Positions 1-5,819 of a stretch of DNA of 9,008 nucleotides are shown in pieces; position 1 is the stretch's first letter; the number at the start of each line of letters is the position of its first letter. The DNA is from Bacteroidales bacterium. Its GTDB lineage: Bacteria > Bacteroidota > Bacteroidia > Bacteroidales > P3. Location of the stretch: NCBI GenBank assembly GCA_016281475.1, contig JAEEIS010000270.1, forward strand, positions 1 to 9,008. Reading direction: 5' to 3'. A program made the position numbers and the translations under genes. Below the pieces are notes generated by a model. The model had not been told where the DNA came from. It ran no database searches and saw only the letters and a program-made list of their open reading frames with translations.

Positions 1-234
1 CACCGAATCGTACGGTTCAAGAGCATCAATCTCGAACAAGTACTCCCAATAGGTGACACTGTCTGGCAGGACCAGATAGCCCGTCAAAGAGGTGTCTTGG
101 GCATAAAGGTGGGCACTATGTTCATCGGCATCGAAAAGAAGTGTCTGCCCTGACGGAATTGTCACCATTCCATCCTGCGCCATTGACATGGCTGCTATTA
201 TGCAAAGGGTAATAAATAGCGAAGTCTTTTTCAT
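1..234 (-). CDS. Secreted protein, partial (possible BspA-like LRR protein)
   Basis: The N-terminal 78 residues are visible; the gene continues past the left edge. It starts ATG AAA AAG at 234 and has a clear signal peptide (MKK, hydrophobic core about residues 5-16, likely cleavage after SMA at about residue 19), so the product is exported. The mature part contains GYLVLPDSVTYWEYLFEI, which resembles the short N-terminal unit of Bacteroidetes BspA-type leucine-rich-repeat surface proteins (L-V-I/L-P-x-S-V-T-Y followed by a variable hydrophobic strand). The repeats themselves lie outside the window, so the family is tentative. The gene lies 16 nt downstream of the barrel-like gene on the same strand and is probably the fifth gene of the sigma-factor-led operon. 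It could equally be an unrelated secreted protein. Confidence 0.75.
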   Translation of the reverse strand, partial: MKKTSLFITLCIIAAMSMAQDGMVTIPSGQTLLFDADEHSAHLYAQDTSLTGYLVLPDSVTYWEYLFEIDALEPYDSV

Positions 235-250
235 GATTGGAACAATTAGT

Positions 251-1312
251 TTAGTTTCTAGACATGCGTGAGAGGTCGAGCGAGAGGCCGAAACGCATGG
301 GATAGAGGCTGATGGCCTTGCCACCGCCAATGTCCATGTGCCGCAATATGGGAATCAGGCTGTTTTCCCAATAGAGGCCCAGCATGCCCCAATTGAGACT
401 TAGCCGCAGGTTGCAACAGAGAAGGGATGCGTCTAAAACGCTCATACAGGTCTCGGTGGTGGTGTAGATACCATTTTCGGTGCTGGTGTATGACTGCCAC
501 ACATTGGTGGGTGCTGCCAATCCCGGAAGCAGTTCCAGTTGGCAAAAAAGCCCCGTATGGCTCGGTCGTGAGTAGAGGTTGCACTGGATGGGGAACACAA
601 AATTGATTTGATGGAGGTAGCTTCCCCAACCTCCCCTATCGGTGACGTTGCGCACCCGAAAGCCGTGCTTCGCTTCCGTGGGATAGTAGTAGACGTAGGG
701 CGAGTCAAAATAGTAACCGTTGTACTCTAAGCCAAACCCGATGCCGAGGCTCCAATGCTCGCGCATGGCAAAGGCATAGTTTATCTCCACGCCTACAGAC
801 CCCGGACGGTAGGCAAGGCTGTAGGCTCCATCGCCATACTCGTAGGGGATGCCCCGGAGGCCCTGGAACGCACCCTCGCCCCAGTTGGAAAGTGCCAGCA
901 CCACCTTGTAGAACATACGGTCGTCGAAGCCATAGCTGCGCATGGGTACTACAGACGCAAACGGCTGCAGCAAGCCTTCGCCCTCGGTGGTAGAAACAGA
1001 CACATATTCCACTATCACATGGCGGTTGCTCGACCCAACGGTGATGCCGTAATGCGCCGCACTGTCAAGGACTGTGAGTGTGCCGTCGGCATAATAAAAC
1101 AGGTTGCGGGGCATGGCAGACGGGCTGTCGGCATAGACCTCCACCCGCACACAGTCCACCGTGTCGGTGACGACGGAGACGTGGCAGCAGGAGGGTATCT
1201 TAACTTTGTCGACAGGCCGCACCTCCTGATTAACAATACGGACAGGCCGCTGTTGCGCCATCAATGGCAACAGAACGAGCAACATTAAGAGTGTCAGAAC
1301 TGGCTTTTTCAT
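251..1312 (-). CDS. Outer-membrane beta-barrel-like protein, 353 aa
   Basis: This is an exported protein of unknown specific function. It begins with a strong signal peptide (MKKPV, long Leu-rich core, likely cleavage near MAQ at about residue 19). Residues about 22-105 are rich in short alternating beta strands and mildly resemble the DUF2807 (head GIN) adhesin-like fold, for example the segment ending DGTLTVLD; this is a weak impression. From about residue 115 the sequence alternates aromatic and small residues (EHWSLGIGFGLEYNGYYF, YLHQINFVFPIQCNLY, LRLSLNWGMLGLYWEN), typical of transmembrane strands of small Bacteroidetes outer-membrane barrels. It ends LSLDLSRMSRN and so lacks the usual terminal Phe. 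It lies 18 nt downstream of the SUMF1-fold lipoprotein and 16 nt upstream of the next secreted protein. The barrel assignment is inferred from pattern alone. Confidence 0.82.
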   Translation of the reverse strand: MKKPVLTLLMLLVLLPLMAQQRPVRIVNQEVRPVDKVKIPSCCHVSVVTDTVDCVRVEVYADSPSAMPRNLFYYADGTLTVLDSAAHYGITVGSSNRHVIVEYVSVSTTEGEGLLQPFASVVPMRSYGFDDRMFYKVVLALSNWGEGAFQGLRGIPYEYGDGAYSLAYRPGSVGVEINYAFAMREHWSLGIGFGLEYNGYYFDSPYVYYYPTEAKHGFRVRNVTDRGGWGSYLHQINFVFPIQCNLYSRPSHTGLFCQLELLPGLAAPTNVWQSYTSTENGIYTTTETCMSVLDASLLCCNLRLSLNWGMLGLYWENSLIPILRHMDIGGGKAISLYPMRFGLSLDLSRMSRN

Positions 1313-1330
1313 AGTATGATGTCTTAAAGG

Positions 1331-2197
1331 TTAGTAGTTAACGAAGGGCAGGCATGCCACACGCAAGCCTACCCAAAGTCCCGAATAAGGTGCAGCCACA
1401 TAGCTGCGGTAATAGAGACGACAGGTTTGGTCATTTGAGCCACAATTCCCTCCGCGCACAACGCGCATATTGTCTTCCCAATAGGCCGGACCTTGTGGGT
1501 CAAACTGCGCTTCAGCCGGATAGGGGGCATAGATGTCGCCACACAACTCCCACACATTACCACTCATATCGTACAGCCCTAGCTCGTTGGGCTTTTTTGT
1601 ACCAACGGGATGGGTCTGCTGATGGCTGTTCTGATAGACCCACGCCACATCGTCCTTGTAGTAAGCACCACTAAAGCGGTTGCCATCATGCCCTTTGGCA
1701 CCGCCACGTGCGGCATACTCCCACTCTGCCTCAGTAGGCAGGCGGAACCGAAGACCCGACAGATGCTCGATGCGGGCAAAGAAGGTGTCGATTTGTTCAA
1801 GTGCGATGCCATCAATAGGTAGCGAGGCCGTGGCTAGGGTGTAGTGTCCGTCGGTGCCGGTGCCGTCGCCCATGACGAGATACCACTGTTTGCGAGTTAC
1901 CTCGTAACAGCCTATCATATAGGGGCTCAACGTAACCAGATGCACTGGGGTCTGCTCATACCATGTGGTGGAGTCGAAACAGGGCATGGCGGGAAAAGTG
2001 CATTGCACACCCATGTAGAACGTTCCGCCCTCCACATATACCATATCGTTCAACATATCTACTATCATCTCCCGCTGTGCGGCCGTCGCTTCTGGGGCCC
2101 AGTCGATGTGGGGGGTCGAAGGCTGCGGGTCGGGCTTGGGTTTTTCACATCCTGCCACAATAAGGCAGGCAACAATGAGGAATGTGGTCTTTTTCAT
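1331..2197 (-). CDS. SUMF1/FGE-fold (formylglycine-generating enzyme-like) lipoprotein, 288 aa
   Basis: This is a lipoprotein with an FGE-sulfatase (SUMF1, C-type-lectin-like) domain. The signal peptide ends in a lipobox, IVAGC, with Cys17 as the lipidated residue, followed by a Pro/Lys-rich linker. The domain spans about residues 52-285 and carries the family hallmarks in order: VYVEGGTFYMG (54-63), YEVTRKQW (98-105), FRLPTEAEWEYAARGG (151-166), GLYDMSGNVWELC (207-219), and RVVRGGNC (245-252) with a closing GLRVAC. Catalytic FGEs carry two cysteines at +4 and +9 after the RGG glycines. Here +9 is Cys259 but +4 is Ser254, and the extra Cys252 sits at +2 where Trp is usual. It is therefore more likely a non-catalytic or divergent member, like many Bacteroidetes SUMF1-domain lipoproteins, than a sulfatase-activating enzyme. 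It lies 18 nt from each neighbour in the same operon. Confidence 0.93.
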   Translation of the reverse strand: MKKTTFLIVACLIVAGCEKPKPDPQPSTPHIDWAPEATAAQREMIVDMLNDMVYVEGGTFYMGVQCTFPAMPCFDSTTWYEQTPVHLVTLSPYMIGCYEVTRKQWYLVMGDGTGTDGHYTLATASLPIDGIALEQIDTFFARIEHLSGLRFRLPTEAEWEYAARGGAKGHDGNRFSGAYYKDDVAWVYQNSHQQTHPVGTKKPNELGLYDMSGNVWELCGDIYAPYPAEAQFDPQGPAYWEDNMRVVRGGNCGSNDQTCRLYYRSYVAAPYSGLWVGLRVACLPFVNY

Positions 2198-2215
2198 AGG
2201 ACAATCTTTTTTTAT

Positions 2216-2899
2216 TTAAAGCATGCCTAACCGCCGACCTGTGAGGAGGAGGCGGCAGACAAAGTTGTTACACACTGGTTGCTGCTCACTATCTTGGACC
2301 AATGAGGAACTATTGACTGTGGGGCATCCGTGCACTACCAGTTGGTTGCTCTCACAAAGTATCGGGGCAGTGGGAGCCTGCAGAGCCACGTCTGCCACTG
2401 TCTCCTCCGTCACCTGCTCCACCCCGGCCTCCTGAACCATTTGCTCATCATGTTGTGGCTGCTGAAAGCTTACTTGCACATCAACCCTAGAGGGCGTTGA
2501 TGCCGAGGTCGACAATAAAGGCTGTTGCAACGCCTTGCCTGTCGTCGATGCCACCACCTTTTTGGTGGCAGTGTGCAGCTGCGCCACAACAGGTCGCGTA
2601 TATGTTACTTCGGGTATAATCCACAGCCATACCGTCACCAACAGCCCTGCCACACATGCTGCCGCCGCCCAGTACCAGCCTTTATGGTTACGCGTACGCG
2701 GCTGTTTCAAAAAACCTTTGTACAAATATGTGGTAGCAAGGGGAGCGACAATGGGTGCTCCGCTATAGTACTGCCTGTCCTCCCAAGCAATCTGCGGATG
2801 CTGAAGCAAAAACGTCTCCACCTCTTTGGCACCTTGCTCGTCAAGTGTCCCATCATGGTATTGGAGCAAATAAGCTTCGTAGTTCTGTTCGTCAATCAT
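2216..2899 (-). CDS. Single-pass membrane protein, putative anti-sigma factor, 227 aa
   Basis: This is likely a membrane-bound partner of the ECF sigma factor encoded just upstream. The N-terminal cytoplasmic part (about 1-65) has the Bacteroidetes pattern EAYLLQYHDGTL...EVETFLLQHP, seen in small proteins encoded after ECF sigma genes. A basic stretch (RTRNHKG) precedes one transmembrane helix (about residues 75-95, WYWAAAACVAGLLVTVWLWI). The remaining roughly 130 residues should be periplasmic. They are rich in Gln, Val, Thr and Ser, look poorly ordered, and have four Cys near the end. The chosen ATG (MIDEQNYEAYL) overlaps the sigma stop codon as ATGATTGA. In-frame ATGs at 2905 and 2929 are alternatives that deepen the overlap. 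The anti-sigma role rests on gene order and topology; no zinc-binding anti-sigma motif is visible. Confidence 0.85.
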   Translation of the reverse strand: MIDEQNYEAYLLQYHDGTLDEQGAKEVETFLLQHPQIAWEDRQYYSGAPIVAPLATTYLYKGFLKQPRTRNHKGWYWAAAACVAGLLVTVWLWIIPEVTYTRPVVAQLHTATKKVVASTTGKALQQPLLSTSASTPSRVDVQVSFQQPQHDEQMVQEAGVEQVTEETVADVALQAPTAPILCESNQLVVHGCPTVNSSSLVQDSEQQPVCNNFVCRLLLTGRRLGML

Positions 2900-3389
2900 G
2901 GTCATAATTATTAAGTGGGTTGTCTCCAAAAAACTTTCTTGCCCTCACTCGGGCGCGATACAGATAGGTCATCACCTGTTGTTGGCTAAGACCGGTGATG
3001 TCGGCCATCTCGCGATAGCTGTATCCCTCCAGGTCGCGCAACAGGAGTAGGGTGCGCTGTATCTCAGGCAGCGTAAGCAGCATCTGCTCAATTTGGTCAT
3101 GCAAATCTATCTGCTGATAGGGCGAATATGCCTGCTCATGCATGTGCTCTATCCCCACAACCAGATGGGCATTATGCCTGTGCCGGTCCACCAGCCTGCG
3201 GTACAGCACTCTCATCAGATAGCCCTTGGCTCCTTTGGCCTGCACTTCCTCATGGTGTTCCCACAATGTCAGGAAACAGTCTTGCACCGCATCGTTGCTC
3301 TCGTCCGTATCGCTAGTATATCGCAAAGCAAAACGGAAGAGGTCGTCACTGAACTCGTCAACTGCGCGGTTATATTCCTTTACATTCAT
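2892..3389 (-). CDS. ECF-family RNA polymerase sigma factor, 165 aa
   Basis: This is a group 4 (extracytoplasmic function) sigma factor, directing RNA polymerase to a dedicated promoter set. Region 2 covers about residues 10-75 (FRFALRYTSDTDESNDAVQD, then FLTLWEH). Region 4 covers about 103-155 (LTLPEIQRTLLLLRDLEGYS, then YREMADITGLSQQQV, the helix-turn-helix, then YLYRARVRARKFF). I prefer the ATG at 3389 (MNVKEYNRAVDEF) because it gives the usual family start and length. An in-frame ATG at 3425 would add 12 residues (MGKEERGKACPT) with no family character. The stop overlaps the downstream putative anti-sigma gene by 8 nt. It heads a five-gene run of exported proteins, which it may control. 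I see no convincing housekeeping promoter between it and the rpsT terminator, so it may be autoregulated or read from upstream. Confidence 0.95.
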   Translation of the reverse strand: MNVKEYNRAVDEFSDDLFRFALRYTSDTDESNDAVQDCFLTLWEHHEEVQAKGAKGYLMRVLYRRLVDRHRHNAHLVVGIEHMHEQAYSPYQQIDLHDQIEQMLLTLPEIQRTLLLLRDLEGYSYREMADITGLSQQQVMTYLYRARVRARKFFGDNPLNNYDHD

Positions 3390-3470
3390 TGTCGGACATG
3401 CTTTGCCTCTTTCTTCTTTACCCAATAGACGGATGAAGGGTACGTTTTATTACACTTGGGCAAAACAAAC

Positions 3471-3499
3471 AAAAAAGCCGACGCAAATGCATCGGCTTA
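3471..3499 (-). terminator. Rho-independent terminator after rpsT
   Basis: Read on the minus strand, AAGCCGA (3498-3492) and TCGGCTT (3481-3475) form a 7-bp stem around a 10-nt loop, followed by a run of six T (3476-3471). It lies about 24 nt past the rpsT stop and separates the tRNA/rpsT unit from the sigma-factor operon. Confidence 0.88.
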
Positions 3500-3522
3500 T
3501 ATTCAGTGGAGCCAGCGACTCA

Positions 3523-3774
3523 TTACATCGCGTTGACCTTCTTCTGGAGCTTCGACTTCAGGTTGGCAGCCTTGTTCTTGTGGATGACGGAACGCTTAGC
3601 GAGCTTGTCGATGATGGAAACCATCTTGGGCAGGCGCTCGGTAGCAACGGCTTTGTCCTCAAGAGCGCGGAAGTCACGCAGGGCATTGCGCATGGTCTTG
3701 GCGTAGTAACGGTTCTCGACTCTTCTCTTTTCGTTGGAACGAATTCTTTTTTTTGCAGACTTGTGATGTGCCAT
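3523..3774 (-). CDS. rpsT: 30S ribosomal protein S20
   Basis: This small, very basic protein binds 16S rRNA early in assembly of the 30S subunit. The 83-aa product is the usual length. It shows the S20 signatures: N-terminal [18 protein letters not shown], the central [18 protein letters not shown], and the C-terminal helix [19 protein letters not shown]. It starts at the only sensible ATG, and the next upstream element is tRNA-Glu 30 nt away on the same strand. With a single strong promoter before the tRNA and a terminator after rpsT, the two are probably co-transcribed and separated by tRNA processing. S20 is often autogenously controlled in other bacteria, but no regulatory structure is evident here. 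Confidence 0.99.
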   Translation of the reverse strand: MAHHKSAKKRIRSNEKRRVENRYYAKTMRNALRDFRALEDKAVATERLPKMVSIIDKLAKRSVIHKNKAANLKSKLQKKVNAM

Positions 3775-3804
3775 AATTTCTATTAATACTTCTTTTTAGT
3801 TTTG

Positions 3805-3879
3805 TAGTCCGTGCGGGATTCGAACCCGCGATTTTAAGAATGAAAATCTTACGTCCTAGGCCAACTAGACGAACGGACC
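3805..3879 (-). tRNA. tRNA-Glu (anticodon UUC)
   Basis: Read on the minus strand, the 75-nt gene folds as a cloverleaf. The acceptor stem is GGTCCGT / ACGGACT (first pair G-U) with discriminator A. The D arm runs GTCTAGTTGGCCTAGGAC. The anticodon stem is TAAGA / TCTTA around the loop TTTTCAT, giving anticodon TTC. The T arm is GCGGG-TTCGAAT-CCCGC. The sequence resembles bacterial tRNA-Glu, including TCGTCTAG after the acceptor stem. The 3' CCA is not encoded (ACAAA follows) and must be added after transcription. Confidence 0.97.
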
Positions 3880-3915
3880 ATCTTTTTTGCCTTTAAAATC
3901 TCTCAAAAGCGGGTG

Positions 3916-3946
3916 CAAAAGTACGAACTTTTTCCGACATGGCAAA
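3916..3946 (-). promoter_or_regulatory. Bacteroidetes housekeeping promoter for tRNA-Glu/rpsT
   Basis: On the minus strand the -7 box TACTTTTG (3923-3916) lies exactly 19 nt after TTTG (3946-3943). This is a full match to the known Bacteroides consensus TTTG-N19-21-TAnnTTTG. The expected start site is about 30 nt before the mature tRNA 5' end. No other promoter is apparent before rpsT. Confidence 0.88.
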
Positions 3947-3983
3947 ATATTTTTTCACATACCGTGTTGATAAAAAATCTTAA

Positions 3984-4658
3984 TCAATCCGTATCTGCCT
4001 GAAATCTAAAGCCTAAACGTTTACCTGTAACCAGTGATTTTTTATCCAAATCTGACCTCATTTCCCCTACCGAAACCAGCTTCACTTCGTCGTATGGAGG
4101 TGTTAATAAATCAAAATTGGTGGTGTATTCGATAGCCGACTCCACTATACTTTGCACTGACTCATTGGTAATCAGCGAAGTATTGAAATTGTTATACAGC
4201 ATACCCAGTTCGCGCTTTCCCTCGATGAAGTAGTGTTTTTCGTTATTAACAAACACGCGTCCAATCATATATCCCAAATCTTGGTCACGGTTGTAGAGGA
4301 ACGAGTCGGCAAGGAAGTTGTATATCCGTATCACACCGCAATAGGACCGCCGCTTGTCCTCGCGGATGTAGGGCGACTTCATCACCTGGTGGTCACGCGA
4401 GAACTCGAACACGTTGGTGTGCATCACAAACACCAGCACATCGCCCGCAAATTTCACCTCATACTCGAAGTCGCCATGGTCGGTGAAACTGAAATGGACA
4501 TCACGTTCCTCGCGGTGCGCCTGCTCCTCGAACAGCGACATGAGTTCGCGTGTGGTGCTACGGAACAGCTCGAAAGTCTCTTTCGTGGCTTCAAAGACTT
4601 GCTGCTTGAGGTCGCTCTTGTCAAAAACCAGATTCTTCAGTGATTCTTTTAATTCCAT
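3984..4658 (-). CDS. Conserved-looking cytoplasmic protein of unknown function, 224 aa
   Basis: I do not recognise this family. The protein has no signal peptide or membrane segment and is highly charged, so it is probably cytoplasmic. The first 50 residues are predicted helical (MELKESLKNLVFDKSDLKQQ, then FEATKETFELFRSTTRELMSLFEEQ) and may form a coiled coil. The rest alternates likely beta strands with acidic loops (DFEYEVKFAGDVLVFVMHTN, GYMIGRVFVNNEKHYFIEGK) and ends in a helical then basic tail (LDKKSLVTGKRLGFRF). It is a single-gene unit with its own strong promoter at 4741-4771 and a 5' leader of about 75 nt. It lies upstream of the tRNA promoter without a clear terminator between. Its housekeeping-type promoter suggests constitutive expression. 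Confidence 0.85.
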   Translation of the reverse strand: MELKESLKNLVFDKSDLKQQVFEATKETFELFRSTTRELMSLFEEQAHREERDVHFSFTDHGDFEYEVKFAGDVLVFVMHTNVFEFSRDHQVMKSPYIREDKRRSYCGVIRIYNFLADSFLYNRDQDLGYMIGRVFVNNEKHYFIEGKRELGMLYNNFNTSLITNESVQSIVESAIEYTTNFDLLTPPYDEVKLVSVGEMRSDLDKKSLVTGKRLGFRFQADTD

Positions 4659-4740
4659 TATTGTTATTCCTTTGTGGATAGTTTGATACGTTGATATGTT
4701 CTGCTATTCGCAGGGCTTTTTACATTCATTTTTCGTGATG

Positions 4741-4771
4741 CAAAGATACGACATTATTTCCATTTGGCAAG
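4741..4771 (-). promoter_or_regulatory. Bacteroidetes promoter for the 224-aa protein gene
   Basis: On the minus strand a -7 box TATCTTTG (4748-4741) is preceded by 19 nt and then CTTG (4771-4768), one base off the -33 TTTG. It reads toward the gene starting at 4658. Confidence 0.83.
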
Positions 4772-4797
4772 TTTTTTTGTGTTTTTCATTCGCGAAA

Positions 4798-4829
4798 CTT
4801 GCAGGAACGGCATTAATTGCGTATCTTTG
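4798..4829 (+). promoter_or_regulatory. Bacteroidetes promoter for the acetyltransferase/zinc-ribbon pair
   Basis: CTTG (4798-4801), 20 nt, then TATCTTTG (4822-4829) fits the Bacteroidetes -33/-7 pattern with one mismatch at -33. A start near 4836 would leave a leader of about 70 nt before the ATG at 4906. Together with the opposing promoter at 4741-4771, the two -33 boxes lie only 26 nt apart and the promoters fire divergently. Confidence 0.83.
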
Positions 4830-4905
4830 CAACCGCAGAATGGGCTACTGCCAGAATATGTAAATGCCTGAGTGGCTGACACGTCAAACAATCAAACAAT
4901 CCTAA

Positions 4906-5436
4906 ATGCACCCAATGGAAACAGACAGAATACGATTGCGCCCATGGCGCGACAGCGATGCCGAATCGCTGTTCAAATATGCCTCCGACCCCGACATCGG
5001 GTCGCGCGCGGGCTGGCCCCCACATCAGAGTGTGGAGGAGAGCCTCGAGATTATCCGTACTCTCTTTCACAACGACACCACCTGGGCCATCGAGCTCAAA
5101 CCAACAGGCGAAGCCATCGGCGCGATAGGCTACGGCCCCTCGTGCGACTGCCAGCTGCCCGCCCGCGAGGGCGAGCCCATCACCGGCTATTGGGTGGCGA
5201 AACCTTATTGGAACCAAGGCATCTGCACTGAGGCCCTGCAGCTTATGCTCGACCATATCCGACATACAACAGACATCCCCTCACTCATCAGCGGCCATTT
5301 CATTGACAACCCCGCCTCTGGGCGCGTCATGGAGAAATGCGGCTTCGTCGCCACTGGCGAGACCTGCATCGACGAAAGCCAGTATCAAGGCAACGACCGA
5401 CCCATACGGGTATTGCGGCTGGCATGTCTCCACTGA
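4906..5436 (+). CDS. GNAT-family N-acetyltransferase (RimJ/RimL type), 176 aa
   Basis: It transfers an acetyl group from acetyl-CoA to an amine; the substrate is unknown. The start (METDRIRLRPW at residues 4-14, then DSDAESLFKYASDP) is the typical RimJ/RimL-like beginning. The acetyl-CoA-binding motif A is GYWVAKPYWNQGICTEAL (94-111), where WNQGICTEA stands for the usual W-G-x-G-x-A-T-E-A. The family's late motif follows at NPASGRVMEKCGF (135-147). The start could be the ATG at 4906 or at 4915 (METDRIRLR), which is closer to the family norm. The gene is slightly more GC-rich than its minus-strand neighbours. It is followed after 30 nt by the zinc-ribbon gene on the same strand, probably in one transcript. 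Confidence 0.95.
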   Translation: MHPMETDRIRLRPWRDSDAESLFKYASDPDIGSRAGWPPHQSVEESLEIIRTLFHNDTTWAIELKPTGEAIGAIGYGPSCDCQLPAREGEPITGYWVAKPYWNQGICTEALQLMLDHIRHTTDIPSLISGHFIDNPASGRVMEKCGFVATGETCIDESQYQGNDRPIRVLRLACLH

Positions 5437-5466
5437 CAATCAAGAATTAACAAACTAACACACACT

Positions 5467-5739
5467 ATGGAACAAAAATTTTGTCAGAGCTGCGGCATGC
5501 CGCTCACCGAAGACCTTCTCGGCACCAACGCCGACGGCACCAAGAACGAAGACTACTGCATCTATTGCTATAAGGACGGCGCATTCACCAGCAATTCCAC
5601 GATGGAAGAGATGGCCGAATTCTGCGCCCAATTCGTTGGCGAGTTCAACCAGCACACCGGCCAGAACCTCAGCCGCGAGGAGTACAAGGCCATGCTCCTC
5701 CAGTTCTTCCCCAGCCTCAAACGCTGGCAGAAACAATAA
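5467..5739 (+). CDS. Small zinc-ribbon domain protein, 90 aa
   Basis: This is a short cytoplasmic protein with a treble-clef/ribbon-type metal site made of CxxC pairs: Cys6-Cys9 (FCQSCGMPL) and Cys31-Cys34 (YCIYCYKDG). Spacing and flanking residues match the putative zinc ribbon family I know as Pfam Zn_ribbon_2. The second half (about 42-90) is an acidic then basic helical segment (STMEEMAEFCAQFVGEFNQH, ending FFPSLKRWQKQ) that the family often carries. The role is unknown; members are often encoded beside or fused to other small enzymes or regulators. It follows the acetyltransferase by 30 nt of A-rich sequence, so co-transcription is likely. Confidence 0.93.
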   Translation: MEQKFCQSCGMPLTEDLLGTNADGTKNEDYCIYCYKDGAFTSNSTMEEMAEFCAQFVGEFNQHTGQNLSREEYKAMLLQFFPSLKRWQKQ

Positions 5740-5743
5740 AACC

Positions 5744-5810
5744 GAAAGGTGAAAATTGAAACCTCGCAGGGGTGGTCATAACGCCTCGATAATTCCAATT
5801 TTCACCTTTC
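5744..5810. repeat. 15-bp perfect inverted repeat between convergent genes
   Basis: GAAAGGTGAAAATTG (5744-5758) is exactly complementary to CAATTTTCACCTTTC (5796-5810), with a 37-nt loop. The right arm continues into a 7-bp tandem (TCACCTT at 5802-5808 and 5809-5815). It fills the gap between the stop codons of two converging genes (5739 and 5820). It could act as a bidirectional terminator, but no T-run follows on either strand and the loop is long. A dispersed intergenic repeat is the alternative. Confidence 0.75.
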
Positions 5811-5819
5811 ACCTTCCAA

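Noticed and set aside
755..1288. 177-codon plus-strand open frame
   Set aside because: It is antisense to the barrel-like protein gene and its translation shows no recognisable motif.
1331..2197. True sulfatase-activating formylglycine-generating enzyme
   Set aside because: The cysteine at +4 after RGG is replaced by Ser, no sulfatase gene is nearby, and the protein is a lipoprotein in a sigma-factor operon.
2231..2255. Hairpin CCGCC...GGCGG at the end of the 227-aa membrane protein gene as a terminator
   Set aside because: The stem is only 5 bp with a 15-nt loop, lies inside the coding region, and is followed on the minus strand by an A-run, not a T-run.
3390..3470. Promoter for the first sigma operon
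   Set aside because: TTTG occurs but no TAnnTTTG at 19-21 nt. An ECF-like AAC/CGTC pair is present but the spacing (12 nt) is too short to claim.
3226..3786. 186-codon plus-strand open frame across the sigma start and rpsT
   Set aside because: It runs antisense through rpsT, whose identity is certain, and through the terminator.
4906..4930. CAAACAATC tandem just before the acetyltransferase as a regulatory repeat
   Set aside because: Two short A-rich copies (around 4886-4902) are within chance for an A-rich leader.
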